Origin: Bacteroidota bacterium
GTDB taxonomy: Bacteria > Bacteroidota > Bacteroidia > Sphingobacteriales > Sphingobacteriaceae
NCBI GenBank assembly: GCA_018266915.1
Contig: JAFDZM010000045.1
Coordinates: forward strand, 1-64,000
Direction of reading: 5' to 3'
Length of the DNA stretch: 64,000 bases
The translations under genes and the position numbers were made by a program. Under the pieces are notes generated by a model. That model saw only the letters and a program-made list of their open reading frames with translations, had not been told where the DNA came from and did no database searches. Positions 8,453-17,556 of the stretch are shown here, piece by piece. Position 1 is the first letter of the stretch; every line of letters starts with the position of its first letter.

Positions 8453-9989
8453 TATCCAGTTTTATATCGTTTTTCTCAGCTATTAAATTCACTATCTTCA
8501 ACAAGGAACCCTCGCAGATTATTTTATGCAATTGTTTAATGTCGTCGGCAAAAATGCGGTCGTCATTTATAAACGGCACATATTCGCGGGCATAGTTATG
8601 GCAGGCCTCCAGTATTGGGGTTGATTTTAATGGCCTTCTGAAATCCATAGCTTGAACAGCATACAACAGTTCAATAGCCTGAATGTATTCGATGTTATCC
8701 AAAACCTGGTGCAATTTTCTTCCGCTTACTGAACCCATCGAAACATGGTCTTCCTGGCCCAATGAGGTTGGTACACTGTCCGCACTTGCCGGGAAGCATA
8801 GGGTTTTATTTTCCGTTACCAACGCAGCGGTAGTATATTGAGGGATCATCAATCCAGAATTCAGTCCGGCATCCGGCACCAATAATTTGGGCAGGCCATA
8901 TCTTCCTTCGCTCATCAGGTAGCAACGACGGTCGGCTATATTACCAATTTCAGCTGCCGCTACAGCGGCATAATCCAAAGGCAATGCCAGTGGTTGACCG
9001 TGGAAGTTTCCTCCGCTGATGGTATCATCAGCATTAAAAATGATCGGGTTATCGGTTACAGAGTTTAGTTCGATCTCGGTTAATTCTTTCAAATGCAACC
9101 AGGCATTTCGCGAAGCGCCGTGTACCTGTGGGATACAGCGTAATGAATACGGATCCTGCACACGGTCGCAATCTACATGGGAGTTTAATATCTCGGAATG
9201 CTCCAGTAAAGTAAATAAGCGATGTGCTACAAAGCGGGTTCCTTTAAAAGGGCGGATATTGTGCAAACGCGGATCAAATGGTCTGGACGAACCCATTAAT
9301 CCTTCTAATGACATCGCTCCTATAATATCAGCCGTCTGCAAAACCTGGTGCAGGCGCTGGACAGCTTTTACAGCAAAGGATAGTATAAACTGCGTACCGT
9401 TGATCAAAGCTAAGCCTTCTTTTGGGCCAAGCTTTATGGGCTGCAGTCCATGCTTTTTCAGCATTTCTCCTGCTGGGAGAATCTTGCCTTTTTCCTCTAC
9501 TTCACCCATACCGATCAATGGCAAAAATAGGTGAGCCAAAGGCGCTAAATCACCAGAAGCGCCAACTGAACCTTTTTCAGGAACAACAGGGATAACATCA
9601 TTATCGATATGCCAGGTGATACGCTCAATGGTTGGCATCGAAATACCCGAATAACCCTGAGCCAATGCATGTACTTTGGTGATCAGCATCAGCTTGGCAA
9701 TCTCAACCGGGATAGGTTTACCCACCCCAACGCTATGACTTTTCAGCAGATTATATTGAAGCGTACAGGTGTCTTCTTCAGGGATATGGGTGTTACACAA
9801 CGGACCAAAACCCGTATTGATACCATAAACCGGAATTTCTCTTTCCACGATCTTCCCTACTTCCAGCCATGATGCACGGATATTGGCGTGTGCAGCCGGA
9901 CCAATGATCCCCTTTACCTTACCCGATGCGATGTCGAGACAAGTGCCAATCGTCAGATGCCCGGTACCATAATTAAAGGACTTTCCCAT
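8427..9989 (-). CDS. hutH: Histidine ammonia-lyase
   Basis: 520 residues. The Ala144-Ser145-Gly146 triad in [15 protein letters not shown] forms the autocatalytic MIO prosthetic group. The [10 protein letters not shown] motif near residue 55 and the [16 protein letters not shown] segment are family hallmarks. It deaminates L-histidine to trans-urocanate, the entry reaction of the pathway. The first codons overlap the 3' end of the marR gene by 17 bases and its end overlaps hutU, so marR-hutH-hutU form a tightly packed unit. Regulation is probably through the palindrome upstream of marR. Confidence 0.97.
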   Translation of the reverse strand: MGKSFNYGTGHLTIGTCLDIASGKVKGIIGPAAHANIRASWLEVGKIVEREIPVYGINTGFGPLCNTHIPEEDTCTLQYNLLKSHSVGVGKPIPVEIAKLMLITKVHALAQGYSGISMPTIERITWHIDNDVIPVVPEKGSVGASGDLAPLAHLFLPLIGMGEVEEKGKILPAGEMLKKHGLQPIKLGPKEGLALINGTQFILSFAVKAVQRLHQVLQTADIIGAMSLEGLMGSSRPFDPRLHNIRPFKGTRFVAHRLFTLLEHSEILNSHVDCDRVQDPYSLRCIPQVHGASRNAWLHLKELTEIELNSVTDNPIIFNADDTISGGNFHGQPLALPLDYAAVAAAEIGNIADRRCYLMSEGRYGLPKLLVPDAGLNSGLMIPQYTTAALVTENKTLCFPASADSVPTSLGQEDHVSMGSVSGRKLHQVLDNIEYIQAIELLYAVQAMDFRRPLKSTPILEACHNYAREYVPFINDDRIFADDIKQLHKIICEGSLLKIVNLIAEKNDIKLDNDDEFRIY

Positions 9990-10488
9990 GGTCGGCGGGT
10001 TTTAAGGTGGATAATTTTTCGCTTATTTTCTCCGAGAGGCTTACAGAACGAAATTTTTTTTCCAAAGCAGTGATAGCTGGTAACAAATGCTGGCATTCGG
10101 GTTCACTTTCGGTCAGCTCTTCCATAGCCTGGCTCATGGCTTCCCAAATGGGCAGGATACGATCCAGTAAAGCATGACCGGCTTTAGTTAACTGCACCAA
10201 CTGCCTGCGGCCATCATCGGCGCTGGTAGTTGTTTTTATAAGTTTTCTATTCTTGAGATTAGCGACTAACTGACTTGCTGCTGGATGTGAGACCCCTATC
10301 GTGTCACTTAGCTCTTTAATAGACAAGGTGCCGTTGTTCAATAACAAGTAAAACACCGGAAACCAGCTGGCATCAAACTCAATGCCCGCAGCCTGGTAGG
10401 TTTTGTTTATTTCAGATAAAAAGGATTCGCTCAAACGTCTTAAACGGCTGCCCAAAACAAGGTAGCCAAGACTCTCATAAAAATTCAT
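9973..10488 (-). CDS. MarR-family regulator heading the hut operon
   Basis: 171 residues with a winged-helix MarR fold. The helix-turn-helix spans LSIKELSDTIGVSHPAASQLVANLKNRKLI in pieces (about 76-105), and the wing is TTSADDGRRQLVQLT with the conserved DGRR (Asp then Arg). It lies first in the operon and overlaps hutH by 17 bases. Classical hut operons use HutC (GntR) or HutP, so a MarR protein in this position is the probable local control. Given the 20-bp palindrome eight bases upstream of its start, autorepression relieved by a pathway intermediate (urocanate is the usual hut inducer) is inferred. Confidence 0.9.
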   Translation of the reverse strand: MNFYESLGYLVLGSRLRRLSESFLSEINKTYQAAGIEFDASWFPVFYLLLNNGTLSIKELSDTIGVSHPAASQLVANLKNRKLIKTTTSADDGRRQLVQLTKAGHALLDRILPIWEAMSQAMEELTESEPECQHLLPAITALEKKFRSVSLSEKISEKLSTLKPADHGKVL

Positions 10489-10496
10489 TGTGCAAT

Positions 10497-10516
10497 TTAT
10501 ATAAGCGCTTATATAA
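10497..10516 (-). promoter_or_regulatory. 20-bp perfect palindrome, probable MarR operator
   Basis: TTATATAAGCGCTTATATAA is a perfect palindrome, and the outer GCAAT/ATTGC bases extend the symmetry with one extra base on one side. It ends eight bases before the marR ATG (10486-10488, minus strand), where it would overlap the core promoter or 5' leader. MarR dimers typically bind 16-20 bp palindromes of this kind. Confidence 0.78.
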
Positions 10517-10550
10517 TTGCAAATTTTTGGTTGGGAATTTGTTTGGTGAG

Positions 10551-10603
10551 TTGGTTGTAATGGTTATACTGGTTGTAGCAGTTGTATTGGTTGTAAATGT
10601 TGA
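10551..10603. repeat. ACAACCAAT-word hairpin, left arm
   Basis: The words are TTGGTTGTAA, TGGTTATAC, TGGTTGTAGC, AGTTGTAT, TGGTTGTAAA and TGTTGAA. It is the reverse complement of 10736-10782 over about 45 bases with few mismatches. The roughly 130-base loop contains a run of seven G. Confidence 0.75.
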
Positions 10604-10735
10604 AAAATGGGAACGATAACATTTAAACCCAACGCCACGGCCGCAAAACATCAAGGAGTCCTTTGTTTGATTATACGTAGGAGCTAAGAACGAACGAACG
10701 GGGGGGTATTCGTCATAATTTTTATAGATATTGTA

Positions 10736-10782
10736 ACCCAACTACTTCAACCAATACAACTGCTACAACCAATACAACCAAA
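10736..10782. repeat. ACAACCAAT-word hairpin, right arm
   Basis: CTACTTCAACC, AATACAACTG, CTACAACC and AATACAACC follow one another as the partner arm of 10551-10603. It ends directly at the stop codon of the minus-strand lipoprotein gene. Confidence 0.75.
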
Positions 10783-10783
10783 C

Positions 10784-11110
10784 TTAAGGCCTATAATCAC
10801 TAACCGCTAACACTTTAGAAAATCCCGAATCGATCTTTAAAATTACTTTATGCACCTCATACGCTCCATAAGCATCATTCCCCTGGTACGAGGCATACAA
10901 CGACCACCCTATTTGGCGCTTGCCTTTTGCGGTGGCTTCTAAAAGCGAATCTACTTTACCGAATTTGGTAGCCTTAAAATCACCCTGACCATTTAATGCG
11001 GAATCGAGATAATACCTGGCCAGCTCTTCGGCTTTCTGTTGGTTGGAGCGGTGATCGAAATTGCCACATGAGCAAATAAAAACAACAGCTATAAGGAGTA
11101 TTCTTTTCAT
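10784..11110 (-). CDS. Small predicted lipoprotein
   Basis: 108 residues. The N-terminus MKRILLIAVVFICSCGN has a lipobox-like ICSC with the likely lipidated Cys near residue 15, so the mature protein is probably anchored in the outer or inner membrane. The mature part is hydrophilic (YYLDSALNGQGDF ... VILKIDSGFSKVLAVSDYRP). I do not recognise a family. It stands alone on the minus strand and is separated from marR by a large word-repeat hairpin. No regulatory signal was identified. Confidence 0.75.
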   Translation of the reverse strand: MKRILLIAVVFICSCGNFDHRSNQQKAEELARYYLDSALNGQGDFKATKFGKVDSLLEATAKGKRQIGWSLYASYQGNDAYGAYEVHKVILKIDSGFSKVLAVSDYRP

Positions 11111-11309
11111 TGTGACAGGTTTTATGAGACCTAAGATAATGATATTTTAAATAAAGATCACCAGCTTAAAAAACATAATCCTTGCCATAAATAAATAATA
11201 CATATTATTTACCATAAAAAATATTTGCATTTGTTATTTAAATAACTAATTTAGAGAACCTTATTATATCTTATATAACGCTAATACTGTATTTACCCTG
11301 ATTGATGTT

Positions 11310-11330
11310 ATGCTATTGATACAATAGCAT
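11310..11330 (+). promoter_or_regulatory. Palindrome ATGCTATTG-ATA-CAATAGCAT
   Basis: Perfect nine-base arms around a three-base centre lie 57 bases upstream of the SGNH/MBOAT gene pair. The placement suits an operator near the promoter. No cognate regulator is identifiable. Confidence 0.5.
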
Positions 11331-11386
11331 GTGGTGGAATTTTTATTGTTGCCTATACCTTGTCTGAACTCTAAAAACTTTCAACT

Positions 11387-12463
11387 ATGCAAACCCATTT
11401 AACCTCCAGATCAGCAATCCTGGCTGTAATTATTGCCCTGGCGTTTTTTGTTTCGCTGGAACTTTACCTGAGAAGTGCAGGCGGATTTGTAGATTATGAT
11501 GACGGCCCGGAACTATGGGCACATAGCCGGGCGATGGTTTATGAACCCTCTGACAAAGCTGTTGTATTCACCGGCTCCTCGCGCATTAAGTATGACCTGG
11601 ACATCCCAACATGGGAAAAAATGACTGGCACACATGCTGTGCAATTGGCGATGGTAGCCTCATCGCCGCGGCTCTTTTTGACCGATCTGGCAAATGATCC
11701 TAACTTTAAAGGTAAGCTGATCGTCGATGTGACTGAAGTATTATTCTTTAGTCACCGCGGCACTTCTTATCCCAGTCAATTTGTATCTTATTATCATAAA
11801 CGTACACCTGCGCAAAAGGCTAGCTTTGTGTTAGATAAACCGTTTGAAGCACATCTCGTGTTTCTGAATGAAGGCCATTACGCGTTAAACGCCCTGTTAG
11901 GCCGATTGCATGTGCAAGACCGCCCTGGGGTTTATCCTTTTTTAGATTTTCCTTCCGGTTTTGACGTCACACACTACGACCGCCAAAATGTTATGACACC
12001 TGAATTTGTAGCTGATACCAACCAGCACAACCAGGTTAAAGCTATTTGGGGATTGCTAAAAAATGACCCTACACCACCTATGAACGGAAAGGACCTTGAT
12101 TCTACGATTCTGTCCGTAAAAAATGATGTTAATAAGATCAGGGCGAGAGGAGGCGATGTCATATTTACCCGAACGCCATCTACCGGCTTTTTCTGGGGCG
12201 CCGAACAACATTTGTTTCCGCGCAAGTTGTATTGGGACAGGTTACTCGCCGAAACTGGCTGCAAAGGGATATTTTTTACAGATTACCCCGACATGGCCAA
12301 ACTAGATTGCCCTGAGCTTTCGCATTTAAGCCCGGCAAGCGCCGTGATCTATACCACGAGCCTTGTTAATGTCCTCGAACAAGAAAAAGGCTGGGGTTTT
12401 AACCAACCTGCTAAAACAGCTTCTAACCTGACTAATAAAAACTCACTGCGCCATGGTTTTTAA
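11387..12463 (+). CDS. Membrane-anchored SGNH-like protein paired with an MBOAT acyltransferase
   Basis: 358 residues with one N-terminal membrane segment (about 10-28, SAILAVIIALAFFVSLELYL) and a periplasmic domain. An SGNH block I-like motif FTGSSRIKYDLD appears near residue 62, and a C-terminal SHLSPASA stretch may hold the His. Proteins of this kind (AlgJ/AlgX or DltD-like by analogy) act with MBOAT proteins to O-acylate exopolysaccharide or envelope polymers. The downstream MBOAT gene begins 11 bases before this gene ends, supporting a two-protein machine. The direct acyl acceptor is unknown. Confidence 0.8.
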   Translation: MQTHLTSRSAILAVIIALAFFVSLELYLRSAGGFVDYDDGPELWAHSRAMVYEPSDKAVVFTGSSRIKYDLDIPTWEKMTGTHAVQLAMVASSPRLFLTDLANDPNFKGKLIVDVTEVLFFSHRGTSYPSQFVSYYHKRTPAQKASFVLDKPFEAHLVFLNEGHYALNALLGRLHVQDRPGVYPFLDFPSGFDVTHYDRQNVMTPEFVADTNQHNQVKAIWGLLKNDPTPPMNGKDLDSTILSVKNDVNKIRARGGDVIFTRTPSTGFFWGAEQHLFPRKLYWDRLLAETGCKGIFFTDYPDMAKLDCPELSHLSPASAVIYTTSLVNVLEQEKGWGFNQPAKTASNLTNKNSLRHGF

Positions 12464-13937
12464 CTCATATACCTTCATCACATTTTTTGCCATTATGCTG
12501 ATTTTGCATAACCTCCCGATATCATGGAGAGCAAAAAAGATCAACCTGCTGATAGCCAGTTACCTGTTCTATGCAGCATGGAACCCGCCATTTATATTAT
12601 TGTTGTGGTTATCTACGGTAGTCGATTTCTTTGTAGGCCGGGCATTGTATACTCAGCCCAATATTCATAAGCGGCGACTGCTGCTGGTGATCAGCCTGAT
12701 AGGCAACCTGGGTATGCTATGTTTCTTTAAATATGGCGGTTTTATTTTGGAAAATTTTGTACACCTGACAAATCTGCTGGGTATTGATTTCCATCCGGCT
12801 AAGCCAAATATTATCCTGCCTGCGGGTATATCATTCTATACTTTCACGACGCTGTGCTATACCGTGGATATGTATAAAAAGAAGAGTGAACCCGTAAAAT
12901 CCATGCTTGACTTTGCTTTGTTTGTCACCTTCTTTCCGCACCTGGTTGCAGGGCCAATTGTACGTCCGCCGCAACTAGTGCCACAGTTTGAAACGCCTCG
13001 CAAGGCAACCAGGCAGCAATTATTAGATGGGCTGATGCTTTTGACGCTTGGCTTGTTCATGAAGGTAGTATGTGCAGATACTCTGCTGTCTGCCACTGCC
13101 GATACGATATATGGCGCAGGCATACCCATGGGGCCGCTCGACGCCTGGGCCGGTGTACTTGCGTTCTCGGGGCAGATATTTTTTGATTTTGCCGGGTATT
13201 CTACTTCGGCTATAGGGGTTGCCATGTGTTTGGGCTTCATCTTACCGCAAAACTTTCTGTGCCCTTATGGTGCTGTTGGCTTCTCGGATTTCTGGCGCAG
13301 ATGGCATATCACCCTTTCCTCCTGGTTGCGCGACTATCTGTATATTCCCCTCGGCGGTAACCGTAAAGGCAAATTTCGGACTTATATTAACCTGATGATT
13401 ACCATGCTCATCGGGGGCTTATGGCATGGCGCCAACTGGACCTTTGTAGCCTGGGGCGGTTTGCACGGCGTATATTTATGGATCGAAAAAGCAATTCGCG
13501 ATAGCAGGTCTAAAGTATCGAATGCACCCTCTGAAGATGTGCCTAAACCTGTTGTCGTTACCGCTTCTTTCGGGCCGCCTTTAATTGGTAAAAAATCAGC
13601 CAGCTTTGTTTACGCATTACTCACTTTTATATTGATCTGCATAACCTGGGTATTCTTCCGCTCCACAACCTTTGGCGGCGCCGGGTTGCTCCTGGCTTCC
13701 ATGTCGGGCAGACTGGCTCCTGTCGGGCCGCCTTTATTGGCAACTATAGATATTATTAAGGTATTTGTAGTGATTGGCATTATGCTGATCGTTCACTGGT
13801 CGATGCGCAACACAACTTTCCTTAAATCTGTATCAAAAATGCCATGGTGGGCAATAAGTATCATATGGGCAGGTATGCTGATCCTGATTATTTTAAGCCA
13901 GGGGACGAGTAAGGCGTTTATATACTTCCAATTCTGA
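12453..13937 (+). CDS. MBOAT-family membrane O-acyltransferase
   Basis: 494 residues, polytopic with roughly ten hydrophobic segments, beginning MVFNSYTFITFFAIML as in AlgI/DltB-like proteins. The conserved FWRRWHITLSSWLRDYLYIPLGGN (in pieces, about 285-305) and LIGGLWHGANWTFVAWGGLHG with the catalytic His (about 320) identify the MBOAT core. It probably transfers acetyl or another acyl group across the inner membrane to a polymer handled by the upstream SGNH-like protein. Start and stop of the two genes overlap, so they are coupled. A strong palindromic stem-loop follows. Confidence 0.92.
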   Translation: MVFNSYTFITFFAIMLILHNLPISWRAKKINLLIASYLFYAAWNPPFILLLWLSTVVDFFVGRALYTQPNIHKRRLLLVISLIGNLGMLCFFKYGGFILENFVHLTNLLGIDFHPAKPNIILPAGISFYTFTTLCYTVDMYKKKSEPVKSMLDFALFVTFFPHLVAGPIVRPPQLVPQFETPRKATRQQLLDGLMLLTLGLFMKVVCADTLLSATADTIYGAGIPMGPLDAWAGVLAFSGQIFFDFAGYSTSAIGVAMCLGFILPQNFLCPYGAVGFSDFWRRWHITLSSWLRDYLYIPLGGNRKGKFRTYINLMITMLIGGLWHGANWTFVAWGGLHGVYLWIEKAIRDSRSKVSNAPSEDVPKPVVVTASFGPPLIGKKSASFVYALLTFILICITWVFFRSTTFGGAGLLLASMSGRLAPVGPPLLATIDIIKVFVVIGIMLIVHWSMRNTTFLKSVSKMPWWAISIIWAGMLILIILSQGTSKAFIYFQF

Positions 13938-13940
13938 CAC

Positions 13941-14009
13941 GATTGTGGGATTCAAAGGATTAAAATGATTTCTACATCTTGAGAATCATTTTAATCCTTT
14001 AATCGTGTT
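13941..14009. terminator. Extended stem-loop between convergent genes
   Basis: The inner arms 13954-13970 (AAAGGATTAAAATGATT) and 13984-14000 are perfectly complementary over 17 bases around a 13-base loop. Outer ACGATT/AATCGT bases extend the stem after a bulge on the left side. It lies between the MBOAT gene (+) and the DUF1579-like gene (-), where a bidirectional terminator is expected. The TTTAATCCTTTAATCGTG sequence belongs to the AATC word class seen near 22650, 35600 and 39340. Confidence 0.7.
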
Positions 14010-14506
14010 CTCACGTATGTTAAGTCATACGATACCGTAACCGTTTTGCCATCATCATTATTTACATCCTGGTATTGGCGAACCGTGTTTTTGTCGATGT
14101 TGTAGAATTTAAAATTGCCGGTTACAGGTTTATTGTTTGCGGTACTCTCATAGGTAAACTGCATGGCATTGTCTTTATAAACCCCATTGAGGTATCTCTG
14201 CGGACCACCGCCTGAGCCTATCCAATCCTGCTCCCATTTTCTGGTTGCCGGGTTGTAGTAATTAATACTCTTCCCGGTGTTACCTTTTACGGAAGTCCAG
14301 TTCTCCAAGATAGCACATCCACCAGATATACTCTGAACCACGCTATGCCCAACAATAGTTTTTGTCCCTGTTTGATATACATCCCATTCGCCTATCCAAA
14401 AATCAAAATCATGCGAATGAGGTTCTGCCGAGCAGGGCTGTGGCTGCTGCTGAGCAAAAGTTGGGAAACTTACGATAATCAATAGAATTGTGATCAGTGA
14501 TTTCAT
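13991..14506 (-). CDS. Secreted DUF1579-like protein
   Basis: 171 residues with a signal peptide (MKSLITILLIIVSFPTFAQ). The FDFWIGEWDVYQTG segment near residue 33 is characteristic of DUF1579-type proteins, followed by beta-rich sequence (NWTSVKGNTGKSINYYNPATR). No catalytic residues are assigned. It lies seven bases after the end of the upstream PD40 gene on the same strand, so the two are probably one transcript of secreted proteins. Function unknown; a small-molecule-binding beta-barrel-like fold is possible. Confidence 0.82.
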   Translation of the reverse strand: MKSLITILLIIVSFPTFAQQQPQPCSAEPHSHDFDFWIGEWDVYQTGTKTIVGHSVVQSISGGCAILENWTSVKGNTGKSINYYNPATRKWEQDWIGSGGGPQRYLNGVYKDNAMQFTYESTANNKPVTGNFKFYNIDKNTVRQYQDVNNDDGKTVTVSYDLTYVRTRLKD

Positions 14507-14513
14507 ATGCTAT

Positions 14514-15479
14514 TTATTTAAGCCAGTTTATATCAAATTTTATCCAGTAAATATCATCCCAACCATTACCTGGACCGGTAAGCATTTCTTTCAATTGCTG
14601 ATAATTCTTTGTCGATCCGTCCTTGAAAGATTTACTCAACCGGTTGCTGGTAAATACCAGGTATTGCTTATCCCAGGTTACAAAAGGACAATAATCCAAA
14701 GAAGCTGAATTAATAGGCGACGGCAAATGTTTTACAGGCATCCAGTTCCCGCCGTTATCTTTATGGCTGATGTACAAATCGCCGCCACCCATATCGTCCG
14801 GTCTGCCATAGGATGAGAATAGAATAAACTGCTCATCCGGGTCTACAAAGGCATTAAACTCATCGTATTTGGTATTGATATCTTCCTGCAAACTCTCGGG
14901 CTTGCTGTATTCCGAACCGTTCCATTTGCAGATCACAATATCCTCGCTGCCTTTACCATAATCTGCCTCGACGGTAAAATAAAGGTTGCCACTTTTTGTT
15001 AAAGACGGATAAAATTCATTTTTAGCGGAATTGACAGTAGTGCCCAAGTTCTCAGGCTTCCCCCATTGCCCGTTGGAAAGCTTTTTCACCTGCCATATAT
15101 CAAAATCTTTGGCCTTGTCGCCGACCAATGGCCTGTCGGATGAAAAATAAATAGTTTGCCCGTCCGGAGAAAAAGCAGCCTCCAGATCGCGGTAGCGCCC
15201 GGAGAACGGTGCTACCTCCGGCTTGCTCCATTCTCCGTTTCTGAATACTATATGCAAAATAGTACTGCTGGCAAAATGGGCTTGCTGCAGAGTGAAAAAT
15301 ATTTCGTCGCCTTTGGGTGAGATGGTAAAATCGCGGTTGCTTAGGCCATCAGATAAAATACCTTTTGCGAAAAGTTGTGGCGTATCAGAAGGGAGCTGTC
15401 CACCAGGGTACGACACCTGGGCGACAGCCCCGCTAAAGAATAATGTAAAGACAATTAAATTAACTGATCTTAGTATCAT
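14514..15479 (-). CDS. Secreted PD40 (WD40-like) beta-propeller protein
   Basis: 321 residues with a signal peptide (MILRSVNLIVFTLFFSGAVAQ). Several PD40 signatures are visible: FTISPKGDEIFFTLQQ, AAFSPDGQTIYFSSDRP, YPSLTKSGNLYFTVE, FNAFVDPDEQFILFSSYGRPDDMGGGDLYIS (in pieces) and CPFVTWDKQYLVFTSNR. This repeat family builds propellers that bind proteins or glycans, as in TolB and in many Bacteroidota envelope proteins. It precedes the DUF1579-like gene in a likely two-gene operon. No enzymatic motif is visible. Periplasmic or surface location is inferred. Confidence 0.88.
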   Translation of the reverse strand: MILRSVNLIVFTLFFSGAVAQVSYPGGQLPSDTPQLFAKGILSDGLSNRDFTISPKGDEIFFTLQQAHFASSTILHIVFRNGEWSKPEVAPFSGRYRDLEAAFSPDGQTIYFSSDRPLVGDKAKDFDIWQVKKLSNGQWGKPENLGTTVNSAKNEFYPSLTKSGNLYFTVEADYGKGSEDIVICKWNGSEYSKPESLQEDINTKYDEFNAFVDPDEQFILFSSYGRPDDMGGGDLYISHKDNGGNWMPVKHLPSPINSASLDYCPFVTWDKQYLVFTSNRLSKSFKDGSTKNYQQLKEMLTGPGNGWDDIYWIKFDINWLK

Positions 15480-15588
15480 GCATCTACATTAGCCTGATCA
15501 AATATACCTCAGCTAAACGATCTGCTAATCCCCCATTCAGGGGGAATTATCAGGAATAATGCAATTTTTACCCAATTAACAAACCAAT

Positions 15589-15616
15589 GTCATCCTATGT
15601 TTGCATATAGGATGAC
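15589..15616. repeat. Hairpin GTCATCCTAT-N8-ATAGGATGAC
   Basis: The loop GTTTGCAT matches the reverse complement of the 3565-3590 element including its loop, so the two are copies in opposite orientation. It lies 3' of the minus-strand gene at 15645-16196. Confidence 0.8.
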
Positions 15617-15644
15617 ACTATTCTTATCTTGAAAGGAAAAGGGA

Positions 15645-16196
15645 TCAGGCGTCTTGCTGTTCTCCGCGTGATTCGTCGGGCTGAAGTGAGCCGAATAGCT
15701 TTTGAAGTTTGCGTATTTGTCGCTGGCGGTTAAAGAACTCATCCATCATATAAGCAGGGATGAAGCCACCGAGCCAGAATGCCATTACGAATAGATTGGA
15801 CATTCCCCGGTATAAAAACCACGAGGCCACCACAAAAAAGATAAACCCGAAAATGGTATAATAGTTAGCCTGTCTTACTTTTAATGAATAACCTTTTTCT
15901 TTAAAACCATGCTTAAAAGGAAAAGTAAATAATGGGATGAAAAGAAAATAGAATAAGTTTTTCTCAGCAAATGCCAGGTCGTGCGAAATGTTATTTTTGA
16001 TGTATTTGTTGAGCTTTTCTAACTGTTTAAACTTATAGTTTTTTATTTCTTCTTCCGAAATACTCCTGCTTGCTAATTCTTCAAAAGCTACAGAAACAGC
16101 TAACTCCGTGTAACCGAACTTATTATCAATAATCTCCATAAGCTTCTCGGTTGGAAGCATGGCGTAAATGCCCTTTAATTCATCTTTTGAAACCAT
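15645..16196 (-). CDS. Hypothetical membrane protein
   Basis: 183 residues. The N-terminal 80 residues are charged and helical (YAMLPTEKLMEIIDNKFGYTELAVSVAFEEL). Hydrophobic segments follow at about 83-95, 113-127 and 130-150 (NLFYFLFIPLFTFPF; YYTIFGFIFFVVASWFLY; LFVMAFWLGGFIPAYMMD), and the tail is polar (LQPDESRGEQQDA). I do not recognise a family. No neighbour shares its orientation closely except the NHL gene 170 bases upstream. The AT-rich region 16197-16366 shows no other gene. Confidence 0.72.
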   Translation of the reverse strand: MVSKDELKGIYAMLPTEKLMEIIDNKFGYTELAVSVAFEELASRSISEEEIKNYKFKQLEKLNKYIKNNISHDLAFAEKNLFYFLFIPLFTFPFKHGFKEKGYSLKVRQANYYTIFGFIFFVVASWFLYRGMSNLFVMAFWLGGFIPAYMMDEFFNRQRQIRKLQKLFGSLQPDESRGEQQDA

Positions 16197-16366
16197 TGAA
16201 AATCAGGCGATTTTGTTTATAATTGTCGGTATTATATCAAATGTATAATTTACACTCTAATTTTCCTAATTTAATCTACAATTTCGATAGAGTTTTCGAT
16301 TTTCGTTAATTATAGAGAAACAAATTAATAACTGAACGAAAAAATAAACAAAAGCACCTCAGATAT

Positions 16367-17518
16367 TTATCTGATTTTTTGGGATCGCACAACGGCTTTT
16401 AGTGCGCTATTAACATGCATTTTTGAAATCGTAGTTACCCCACCTGCCTGGGTTATTTTCCGGATAAGATTATTGTTTTCGTCAGCAACATAAATATTCC
16501 CAGCTTTATCAACGGCAATGCCCGCCGGTATATTAAAGCTTGCAGCTTTACCAGTTCCATCTTTAGCCCCCTTAGAGCCACTGCCTGCTATTGTTGTAAC
16601 AGTGCCATCGGTTGTTATTTTGCGGATCAGGTTATTACCGGAATCAGCCACATACAAATTGCCGTTAGCATCTATAGCTATCCCAAATGGCGAGTTAAAA
16701 CTTGCAGAAGCACCTTTACCATCACCGCTACCCGGCTGACCGCTGCCTGCAAATGTGCTTACCTGTCCTGCCGGAGTAACCTTTCGTATCAAATTATTGC
16801 CATTATCGGCTACATAAACATTGCCTGCTGCATCAACAGCTAATGCTTCGGGTAAGTTAAAGGTGGCTGCCGTATCCAAACCGTCATCAGCGCCCTGGGC
16901 CCCTGAACCTGCCAATGTACTTACCACGCCCGCCTGTGTGATCTTACGGATCAGGTTATTCTCATAGTCGGCCACATATACATTTCCTGTTTGGTCAACA
17001 GCTACGCCCAAAGGTGAATTAAAGGAAACTGAATCGGCAACATTAGACCCACCGGCAATTCCCGTACCGGCAAAAGTGCTTACCATGCCTGTGATACCAA
17101 TCATTCTGATCTGGTTATTACCTGCATCAGCTACGTACACGTTCCCTGCTGCATCAGTTGCAACGCCAAATGGTTTATTAAAAGTAGCCAGGCTATCCAC
17201 CCCATTAGCTGATCCTTTTACTCCGCCTACGCCGGCAAAAGTGCTTACCAAACCTGTGCTATCCATTTTGCGGATAACACTGTTACCCTCATCGGCAATA
17301 TAAAGATTGCCATTGGCATCAACTGCTAAACCGAAAGGATGATTGAATTTTACTGCTTTCCCCGTACCATTTACCAAACCCGCCGTATCGCTGCCTGCTA
17401 CTACTGTACTGTCCGCCACCGTTGTGGTCGACAAAAGTTCCTTTTTGCAGCCATATATACCGCTCACAAAAACGATACACATAAAGATAACAAGCAGCTT
17501 TAGTGAAGATTTTACCAT
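16367..17518 (-). CDS. NHL-repeat lipoprotein (six-bladed propeller)
   Basis: 383 residues. The lipoprotein signal ends in IYGCKKEL (Cys about residue 24). Six NHL repeats follow, each close to VDAAGNVYVADNGNNLIRKI with intervening VSTFAGSG-type turns, which fits one six-bladed beta-propeller. NHL domains bind proteins, RNA or glycans and some are lyases; no catalytic residues are evident here. Repeats are also very similar at the DNA level. A paralogue lies at 62368-63732. Surface or periplasmic location is inferred from the lipoprotein signal. Confidence 0.9.
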   Translation of the reverse strand: MVKSSLKLLVIFMCIVFVSGIYGCKKELLSTTTVADSTVVAGSDTAGLVNGTGKAVKFNHPFGLAVDANGNLYIADEGNSVIRKMDSTGLVSTFAGVGGVKGSANGVDSLATFNKPFGVATDAAGNVYVADAGNNQIRMIGITGMVSTFAGTGIAGGSNVADSVSFNSPLGVAVDQTGNVYVADYENNLIRKITQAGVVSTLAGSGAQGADDGLDTAATFNLPEALAVDAAGNVYVADNGNNLIRKVTPAGQVSTFAGSGQPGSGDGKGASASFNSPFGIAIDANGNLYVADSGNNLIRKITTDGTVTTIAGSGSKGAKDGTGKAASFNIPAGIAVDKAGNIYVADENNNLIRKITQAGGVTTISKMHVNSALKAVVRSQKIR

Positions 17519-17556
17519 CGGGGTATTTAAACGGGTGCTTCAAATTTAAAGTTTTA

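Noticed and set aside
9019..9534. 171-codon frame opposite hutH
   Set aside because: Antisense shadow with no family features; hutH is certain.
10475..10741. 88-codon frame spanning the marR start and the word hairpin
   Set aside because: Its Thr/Asn-rich middle is just the translated ACAACC words, and it overlaps the palindromic operator and marR.
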